Made by a program: the position numbers and the translations under genes. Below the pieces are notes generated by a model. It had not been told where the DNA came from. It was given only the letters and a program-made list of their open reading frames with translations, and did not search any database. Below are positions 14,566 through 19,396 of a stretch of 19,396 bases of DNA, piece by piece. How positions within the stretch are numbered: the stretch's first letter is position 1; the number at the start of each line of letters is the position of its first letter. Origin of the DNA: an uncultured Collinsella sp. (GTDB taxonomy: Bacteria; Actinomycetota; Coriobacteriia; Coriobacteriales; Coriobacteriaceae); contig CABRHR010000033.1 in assembly GCA_902470835.1 (NCBI GenBank), positions 1 through 19,396 on the forward strand, given 5' to 3'.

Positions 14566-15713
14566 AGTTCCTCCAGGCCGCATCGAATGAGCAGATTGCG
14601 CTGGTCGGCAAGATCTTGCACGGTACCCAGGTATGCGATGGCGCCCGCCTCGAAGACGGCGACTCGGTCGGCGCGCGCGACCTCGTCGAGCAACTGCGTG
14701 ATCTGGATCACGGCAACATCGCGCTGGCAAAGATGATCGATGAGATCATTGACGGCCTCGCGGGCGGTCTCGTCGAGCATGGCGGTCGTCTCGTCAAAAA
14801 TCATGAGCGAAGGGGTGAGCGCAACCAATCCCGACGCCGCCACGCGTTGTTTTTGGCCGCCCGAGAGTGTGGCGACATCGCGTTGCTCAAGCTCGACAAT
14901 GCCAAGCTCGTTGAGTGCCTGCAAGACTTCTGAACGCATTTCGTCGCGGGGGACACCGCGGTTTTCGAGTCCAAAGGCGATGTCGTCTCGCACGACTGGA
15001 GCGACGATCTGGTTATCGGGATCCTGAAAAGCAAGGCCTACGGTGCCCTGCACGCGCATAGCGGGCCCGTTTGCATCTTTGAGCAGCCCCGCAAGCTCGA
15101 GTGCACAGGTGCTTTTGCCACTGCCGTTGGTGCCGACAAAGGCGATGCGCTCTCCTGCCACGATATTGGCGGCAAGTGCAGCGCAATCGACGGAGGGACG
15201 TGTGTCATCGGCTTGCTCAATACCGGCGAGCGCACCTTCTGCCACCGCGCCCGTAATGCCGCCGGTGACGCAGGCGGCGACGCCCAGAACGCCCAGATTG
15301 ATAAAGACTGCCGGGGTCTGCAGCGCCATGGCGGCAACGCCTAGCTGGCCTACATTGTGCAGCACGGCGGCAAGCATGCTCACGGGCACCAAGCCAACAC
15401 CCGGCACGGCAGCAAGGGCGACCATGCCGATAAAGGCGAGGACCGTGCCGCCTAGGCTATAGACGAGCATCATGGGCGAACCAAACAAAAAGCCCGATGC
15501 AAAGACCTTGACGAGCGCAACGGCACCGGCGCTTTTGACATCGAGCGTATAGAGCGCGACGACTACGGCCACGTTGGCAAGGCCCAGTTTAATGCCGGGC
15601 ACCGCGACGGGCAGCGGAATCATGGTCTCCAGATAGGACAGCACCAATGCGCAGGCGCACAACAGCGAAACGCGCGCCAGGCGGCGAGTGTGCTCGATAT
15701 CGACCATCTCCAC
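14556..15713 (-). CDS. Gx-type ECF S-component (EetB-like) fused to ECF ATPase
   Basis: The product has 385 residues. Residues 10-160 are a membrane domain of the Gx transporter family (PF07456, once named heptaprenyl diphosphate synthase component I): LETMIPLP, GIKLGLANVAVVVAL, VKVFASGFLFGSP and MLAAVLHNVGQL are its hallmarks. After a short linker comes an ECF ATPase with Walker A GTNGSGKST (194-202), FQDPDNQIV (Q230), LSGGQKQR (283-290) and Walker B LMIFDETTAMLD (D307/E308). The switch histidine expected in ITH is Gln (ITQ, Q340). The start is GTG at 15713, 3 bp after the NusG-II stop; an ATG at 15707 has no room for a ribosome-binding site. It overlaps the A-T fusion. It should bind the substrate and supply one half of the ATPase dimer. 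Proximity to ApbE and flavoproteins suggests flavin or redox-cofactor trafficking (inference). Confidence 0.87.
   Translation of the reverse strand: MEMVDIEHTRRLARVSLLCACALVLSYLETMIPLPVAVPGIKLGLANVAVVVALYTLDVKSAGAVALVKVFASGFLFGSPMMLVYSLGGTVLAFIGMVALAAVPGVGLVPVSMLAAVLHNVGQLGVAAMALQTPAVFINLGVLGVAACVTGGITGAVAEGALAGIEQADDTRPSVDCAALAANIVAGERIAFVGTNGSGKSTCALELAGLLKDANGPAMRVQGTVGLAFQDPDNQIVAPVVRDDIAFGLENRGVPRDEMRSEVLQALNELGIVELEQRDVATLSGGQKQRVAASGLVALTPSLMIFDETTAMLDETAREAVNDLIDHLCQRDVAVIQITQLLDEVARADRVAVFEAGAIAYLGTVQDLADQRNLLIRCGLEELCR
14566..14574 (-). promoter_or_regulatory. Ribosome-binding site that sets the GTG start of the A-T fusion
   Basis: On the minus strand GGAGGAACTGTG places GGAGG 4 bases before the GTG at 14563-14565. 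The site lies inside the last codons of the S-A fusion gene, which indicates translational coupling. Confidence 0.6.
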
Positions 15714-15716
15714 GGA

Positions 15717-16130
15717 TTAGCGCCCCACTACGTCGTAGGTGGTCTCGGCGCTCGCGTCGACGATATCGACGGTAAGCTTGTGCGGAAGGCAGACAATTTG
15801 CTCCCCGGCAGCGTCAATCCAGCCCTGGTGCACGCAGTCCTGGTTGGGACAGTCTGCTTCCTCGACGTGCACGCGTCCGTCTTTGATTTCGATGAGGTTG
15901 GTTCCCAAGTCGGTCGTAACGCTCTTGGTCGTGTTCTGGCTCAGAGGAAGCTCGTAGACGTTTTGCTCTCCATCGCGGATAACGACTGTGGCCGTGTCGG
16001 CGTTCGTGTTTGCTCCCATCAGACGCGTGGCGACCAAGCCGACGCATGCGATGGCCGCTATCGCCAAAACCAGGATGAGGTTGAGTCTTTTGTTGTCGCG
16101 CCCATCGCGCGCACCTTTGCGCTTGACCAT
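15717..16130 (-). CDS. NusG-domain-II membrane protein (EetA-like)
   Basis: The product has 137 residues. A basic N-terminus (KRKGARDGRDNKR) precedes one membrane helix (about 17-37, LNLILVLAIAAIACVGLVA) and an extracytoplasmic NusG-II/DUF1312 domain. The domain carries DCPNQDCVHQGWI (C94, C99) and IVCLPHKLTVDI (C114), which are the conserved features of this family. Such proteins sit beside Gx-type proteins in electron-transfer loci, including the eetA/eetB pair of the Listeria extracellular electron transfer locus as I recall it; their biochemical role is unsettled. Two ATGs are adjacent (16133 and 16130). AGGAG is 2 bases from the first and 5 from the second, so I take the second. It begins 8 bp after the ApbE stop and ends 3 bp before the S-A fusion. 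The spaced cysteines could bind a redox cofactor (inference). Confidence 0.85.
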   Translation of the reverse strand: MVKRKGARDGRDNKRLNLILVLAIAAIACVGLVATRLMGANTNADTATVVIRDGEQNVYELPLSQNTTKSVTTDLGTNLIEIKDGRVHVEEADCPNQDCVHQGWIDAAGEQIVCLPHKLTVDIVDASAETTYDVVGR

Positions 16131-16138
16131 CATGGCTC

Positions 16139-17212
16139 CTAGTCCTGCAAGATCTTGAACGTCGAGCCGTCGCTCTTGGTGGCGCGATCGTCCATATCGA
16201 CTAAAACGCCGCCTTCAAAGCGCTCATCGCTTTCGATGAGCTCCATGGCGCGGTCGTGGCCGAGCAAAAACAGGATGGTAGAGTAGGCGTCCCCAAGCAC
16301 GGATTTCTTGGTCATGATTGAGGCGCTCTTGAGGTCGGTGGCGGCGGGGTAGCCCGTTTTGGGGTCGAGGATGTGGTAGTAGAACGTGCCGTCCTGCTCA
16401 AAGCCGCGCTCATAGAGGCCGCTCGTCACAAGGGAGCGGTTGCGCGTCTTGACGGTGGCGAGCACGTCGTCCTGCGCGCCGTTGGGGTCTTGCACGCCCA
16501 CGTTCCAGGCGTCGCCGTCAAAGCTCTTGCCCATCACGTAGACGTTGCCGCCCAGGCTGATGGAAGCATCTCTGACGCCGCTCTTCTTAAAGAGCGCCAC
16601 GAGGTCGTCGGTGATGTAGCCCTTGGCGATACCACCCAAGTCGAGCTTGGCCTCGGGGTCAGAGAGGGTGACGGTGGTACCGTCGACCGTGATGGTGCGA
16701 TAGTCGACATGGGGCAGTGCCGCCTGGATGTCCTCATCTGCGGGCTTGACCTCGTTGTCAAAATCCCAGAGGCTCGAGACGGCGCCGATGGTGATGTCAA
16801 AGAGCCCGTCGGACTCCTCGGCGTAGCGGATGGCTGCCTCGATGACCTCGGCGGTCTCGTGCGCGACTTCCACGGGCTTGCCGCCTGCATTGTTGATGTT
16901 CCAGATATCCGAGCCCTCCACGGTGCGCGAGAACTTGTTCTCAAAGTAGGTGCAGCGGTCGGCGACCTCGTCCATGATCTTTTTGCTGCACCGGGCGCTG
17001 ATATTTACGACAGTGTCGAAGACAAAGAGCGTCGTGCTCTGCACCTTGGGCGAGCTGTCGGAGCCCGCGGAGCCCGCTTTGGACGCGGTTACAGAGCCCG
17101 AGTCGCCCTGCGTGCCCGAGCAGCCGGTAAGTGCACCGGCGCAAGAGACGAGGGCCCCGCCTGCGAGGGCGATAAACGTGCGGCGGTCGATGGTGTGGGG
17201 GGTCTGGATCAT
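16139..17212 (-). CDS. apbE: FAD:protein FMN transferase, Tat-type lipoprotein
   Basis: The product has 357 residues. ApbE enzymes split FAD outside the membrane and attach FMN to a Ser/Thr of FMN-binding domain proteins. The N-terminus has DRRTFIALAGG (twin-arginine type) and a lipobox ending at C31 (ALTGC), so it should be an exported lipoprotein. Family motifs are FDTVVNI (65-71), ITIGAVSSLWDF (140-151), KLDLGGIAKGYITDD (189-203), SLGGNVYVMG (219-228), HILDPKTGYPA (280-290) and GDAYSTILFLLG (307-318), where D308 and T312 match the Mg2+ site. The length is normal. It lies 89 bp after the polyferredoxin in an apparently continuous operon; the gap shows no gene or terminator. Its obvious targets are the two FMN-binding proteins upstream, above all the one with an intact SGAT motif. 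Confidence 0.95.
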   Translation of the reverse strand: MIQTPHTIDRRTFIALAGGALVSCAGALTGCSGTQGDSGSVTASKAGSAGSDSSPKVQSTTLFVFDTVVNISARCSKKIMDEVADRCTYFENKFSRTVEGSDIWNINNAGGKPVEVAHETAEVIEAAIRYAEESDGLFDITIGAVSSLWDFDNEVKPADEDIQAALPHVDYRTITVDGTTVTLSDPEAKLDLGGIAKGYITDDLVALFKKSGVRDASISLGGNVYVMGKSFDGDAWNVGVQDPNGAQDDVLATVKTRNRSLVTSGLYERGFEQDGTFYYHILDPKTGYPAATDLKSASIMTKKSVLGDAYSTILFLLGHDRAMELIESDERFEGGVLVDMDDRATKSDGSTFKILQD

Positions 17213-17301
17213 GGTGAGCTTTCTGGTCGGTGGCGTTACGGATGAGCCTGCGCCTGCACGACTCGGTGTTGACGGGGTGCCGGGCCGCGGGTGCGCGTGC
17301 C

Positions 17302-18339
17302 CTACATGAGCAGGTAGCAGAGCGCGGCGAGGATGGCAGCCTTGACGAGCGTGAGCGCAACCTCGGTCCCGCGAATGGCGGACCCTGCGGGCGGGCGCTT
17401 GCGGGTGTTGCCCTGCGCGAGCTCGCTGGCATCGTCGGTTGCTTGATCGCGCTTAAAGCCGTCGAGCCGGGCGAGCGTCACGTTGGCCATGGGGCAGCCA
17501 TCGGCGCAGCGCCCGCAGGCGATGCACTCGCCCGATCGCAGGTCGGCGCGCTCGGGGTGGATGCGCACCGGGCAGCTGTCCTGGCAGCGGTTGCAACCGC
17601 GCGCACAGCTTTCGCGGCGTCGGTTGAAAAGTGAGATCGGCAGCACCGGCAGCAGTGAGAATACGGCACCGAAGGGACAGAGGAACTGACAGAAGAAGCG
17701 CTCGACAAGGGCCATTCCCACCATGACCGCGCCAAGCGCGGCAAAGGCCGCGGGCGCGATGCCCTCGAGCGAGCGCGCGGTGATGCCGGCGAAGGCGACC
17801 CAGGGGCTCGCGCCCGAGACCTGGGGCCAGATGCCCATCATGCAGAGGGCGCAGATGCCTGCGAGGACGGCGTACTTGACGAGCTGGAGCGCGTGCTGCA
17901 CGCCCGCGGGGAGCCGGTGCGCGCCCTTGCCCTCAAGGCGGAGTGCCCGGCGCAGCGGGGTCGCAAGTGCGTAGACGATATCGCCGAGCGTACCGAAGGC
18001 GCAGGCAAAGCCGCAGAAGAAACGGCCGAACACGCAGGTGAAGGCCAAGAGGGCCAAAAGCAGGGATAAAAAGCCGGTGAGCTCGATGGGTGCATGGCTC
18101 CCGAGCTGCGTGAAGATGTACTTGACGCCGTTGAAGGCGGCGTTCCAGGCGGCCGGGAAGCAGATGAGAAAGCCGAGCTGTACGCACCAGCGCACGCCGC
18201 GATGGAGGTACTGTCGGCGCAGGCGCTCCTGCATCTTGTTCTTGGGGTGCGCGATGACGTTTGCGCCGTTGCGCAAGCTCTCAAGGGTTCCCGCGGGGCG
18301 CTTTGCGCCGCGGGCCTTGGCGGATGCAGTCCTGGCCAT
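17302..18339 (-). CDS. NapH/NosR-like membrane polyferredoxin (4Fe-4S)
   Basis: The product has 345 residues. The membrane helices are near 52-72, 86-106, 152-172, 195-213 and 222-238, with one more at the C-terminus (about 325-344). Helix ends carry the Fer4_5 motifs FFCGFACAFGT (C109/C113) and FFCQFLCPFGA (C217/C221). A cytoplasmic-type ferredoxin domain follows, with CARGCNRCQDSCP (C245, C249, C252, C256) and CIACGRCADGCP (C272, C275, C278, C282), enough for two 4Fe-4S clusters. Family members pass electrons between the quinone pool or cytoplasm and extracytoplasmic flavins. The ATG overlaps the stop of the second FMN-binding gene by one base (TAATG). Unlike NosR it has no fused flavin domain, because the flavoproteins are encoded separately next door. 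I infer that it relays electrons to them. Confidence 0.93.
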   Translation of the reverse strand: MARTASAKARGAKRPAGTLESLRNGANVIAHPKNKMQERLRRQYLHRGVRWCVQLGFLICFPAAWNAAFNGVKYIFTQLGSHAPIELTGFLSLLLALLAFTCVFGRFFCGFACAFGTLGDIVYALATPLRRALRLEGKGAHRLPAGVQHALQLVKYAVLAGICALCMMGIWPQVSGASPWVAFAGITARSLEGIAPAAFAALGAVMVGMALVERFFCQFLCPFGAVFSLLPVLPISLFNRRRESCARGCNRCQDSCPVRIHPERADLRSGECIACGRCADGCPMANVTLARLDGFKRDQATDDASELAQGNTRKRPPAGSAIRGTEVALTLVKAAILAALCYLLM

Positions 18340-18812
18340 TACTGCGTACCTCCCGCATTGCTCTGCTCAAGCGCCGCGTTGACGGCGTTTAGGATGCCGG
18401 CACTCGAGAACGTGGCACCCGAGACGGTGTCAACGTTGGTTCCCTGGGCATCGCAGATGGTCTGCGTGAGGCCCTCGGCCTGCGCAAAGTAGGCGGGGGT
18501 CTCGCCGGCGTGGTCCGTGACCTCGACGCTCTCGATGTATCCGTTCTCGATGGTCACGCGGCAGGTGACAGTGCCGCCGTAGCCCTGGGCGCTGCCCTCG
18601 AAGGTGCCGTCGGTGGCATAGGCCCCGCGCGTCTGCGAGCGCTCGGCCTGGACAGCCTCCGCCTGGGTGCGGGCGTCGGCCTCTGCCGCCTGGGCGGCCC
18701 AGCTGCTGTAGCCCGCCACGATGGCGACGACGGCCGCGGCGTTGACGACTTTGAGATAGAAATTGCGGTTGCGCCAGAGGTGGCGCCCAAGGAGGGCAAA
18801 CGGGTTACGCAT
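18339..18812 (-). CDS. FMN-binding domain membrane protein with intact flavinylation site
   Basis: The product has 157 residues. A membrane helix (about 19-36) follows a short basic N-terminus, then a linker rich in Ala/Glu/Gln, then an FMN_bind domain (about 68-152). The domain ends in DTVSGATFSSAGILNAV, where T134 of S-G-A-T is the residue ApbE-type enzymes modify with FMN. The start at 18812 overlaps the preceding gene by 8 bp (ATGCGTAA); a longer same-frame reading continues into the adapter but is a shadow of the first FMN-binding gene. The protein should be anchored with the flavin on the outer face and accept electrons from the adjacent polyferredoxin. Similar architectures occur in RnfG/NqrC-like and extracellular electron transfer systems. 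Confidence 0.92.
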   Translation of the reverse strand: MRNPFALLGRHLWRNRNFYLKVVNAAAVVAIVAGYSSWAAQAAEADARTQAEAVQAERSQTRGAYATDGTFEGSAQGYGGTVTCRVTIENGYIESVEVTDHAGETPAYFAQAEGLTQTICDAQGTNVDTVSGATFSSAGILNAVNAALEQSNAGGTQ

Positions 18813-19349
18813 GGGCGCCAGCCTCCTCGGTGACCCCGCTTGCGGCGGTCGGGTTGGCCGTAGGCTCATCGGGGGCGTTTGTCTTGTCAGAAGCGTCCGC
18901 CTTGTCGCCCTTGCTGTCGTTCGCGTCCTTATAGGCCGCGGCCGAGCGCGCGAGGGCGTCGGCGTAGGCGTTGGCGATGGCGCGGCTGGAGTAGGTGGCG
19001 CGCGCCACCACGTCGATCTTGCCAGCCTCGGTGCCCGCGAGCAGCTGTTCGGGGATGCCGGTGTAGACGGTACCGCGGAAGGTGCGGCCGTTGATGGCGT
19101 TGTCGAGGTAGGGCTCGTTGTCCTCGTCAAAGGGATCAAGCGCGTCGGAGAGGCTCTCGTCGGGCTTGCCGCCCACGCCCTCGATATCGTGGATACCGGT
19201 AACCTTGCCGTCCTTAACGGTGACGGTGAGCTTGACGTAGTAGGGGCTGAAGGCTTCGTCGTCCTCCTCGTTTTTGCAGAGGGCGTAGCCTGTAAAGTCG
19301 CCGTCGGCGTAGTGGACCTCGTCTGGCGTGTCGGGCGAGGGGTCCGGGT
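18805..19349 (-). CDS. FMN-binding domain protein, N-terminus cut by contig end; degenerate flavinylation motif
   Basis: The frame is open from the adapter boundary at 19349 to the stop at 18805-18807, giving 181 visible residues and no start. The visible part begins with an acidic/Pro stretch (PDPSPDTPDEV). The domain core runs through YADGDFTGYALCKN, YYVKLTVTVKDGKVTGI and INGRTFRGTVYTGI to IDVVARATYSSRAIANAY. A Lys/Asp/Ala-rich tail follows. The final motif aligns with the flavinylation site D-x-x-S-G-A-T-x-S, but S-G is replaced by A-R while the acceptor Thr remains. The fold is clear; covalent FMN attachment is doubtful. Its 8-bp overlap with the next FMN-binding gene shows co-expression. 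Expect a signal peptide or lipobox in the missing part. Confidence 0.88.
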
Positions 19350-19396
19350 CTGTCTCTTATACACATCTCCGAGCCCACGAGACGCTACGCTATCTC
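19350..19396 (-). other. Sequencing adapter (Nextera read-2 side, with i7 barcode), not genomic
   Basis: CTGTCTCTTATACACATCT (19350-19368), the mosaic end, is followed by CCGAGCCCACGAGAC (19369-19383), an 8-base index GCTACGCT (19384-19391) and the first bases of the flow-cell adapter (ATCTC). Genomic sequence ends at 19349. Confidence 0.98.

Noticed and set aside
13027..19349. Reading the right-hand operon as Rnf or Nqr
   Set aside because: No RnfB/C/D/A/E or NqrB/D/E/F-like subunits are present. Only the FMN-binding domain is shared with RnfG/NqrC.
18813..19364. Long upstream extension of the second FMN-binding gene
   Set aside because: It is Thr/Pro/Arg-rich out-of-frame sequence of the first FMN-binding gene and runs into adapter. 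The ATG at 18812 gives a sensible membrane anchor.
1..19396. tRNA, rRNA, riboswitch or intact transposase genes
   Set aside because: None was recognised on either strand. In particular no FMN-riboswitch-like sequence is visible, though the operon's own leader lies beyond the right end.

Overview
The window is a GC-rich bacterial contig. Its gene content and style (dense operons, flavinylated redox proteins, an ECF transporter, an Ntn-type amidase, recurrent palindromic intergenic repeats) suggest a gut actinobacterium of class Coriobacteriia, most likely Collinsella or a close relative. The assignment is from recognition only; there is no rRNA or other marker here. Bases 1-44 and 19350-19396 are not genomic: they are the two Nextera-type sequencing adapters with their index barcodes. 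The real insert is 45-19349, and the first and last genes are cut by it.

Left part (45-2441, minus strand): an operon of a glycine/serine-rich membrane-anchored protein, a DPM1-like GT2 glycosyltransferase and a GT39-type membrane glycosyltransferase (cut), resembling the ykcB/ykcC pairing of other Gram-positives and probably acting in cell-surface glycosylation. Diverging from it (2740-8345, plus strand) are an OmpR-family response regulator, its histidine kinase, an ABC ATPase and a 925-residue FtsX-type permease, a typical sense-and-export or envelope-stress module. A tandem 11-bp repeat at 2657-2678 in the shared intergenic region is a candidate response-regulator site.

Middle (8346-10628): a repeat-rich stretch with strong hairpins, a small conserved orphan gene, and an unusual membrane-anchored XRE regulator bracketed by two related 68-69-bp palindromes. 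A 140-bp imperfect palindrome, a 121-bp nested inverted repeat and a repeat pair around the ABC genes add to this.

Then on the minus strand come a 6-phosphofructokinase with mixed ATP/PPi-type signature residues (10629-11708) and a membrane-anchored Ntn-hydrolase of the choloylglycine hydrolase/C45 kind with an internal nucleophile cysteine (11847-12932).

Right part (13027-19349, minus strand): one tightly packed operon read right to left. It runs FMN-binding protein (cut), second FMN-binding membrane protein with an intact flavinylation motif, NapH/NosR-like polyferredoxin, ApbE flavin transferase, NusG-domain-II protein (EetA-like), a fusion of a Gx-type ECF S-component (EetB-like) with an ECF ATPase, and a fusion of a second ECF ATPase with the ECF T-component. 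Together these look like a flavinylated extracytosolic electron-transfer system with its own transporter condensed into two polypeptides. The S-A plus A-T architecture is the most interesting thing in the window, because it physically links an EetB-like protein to ECF transport machinery.
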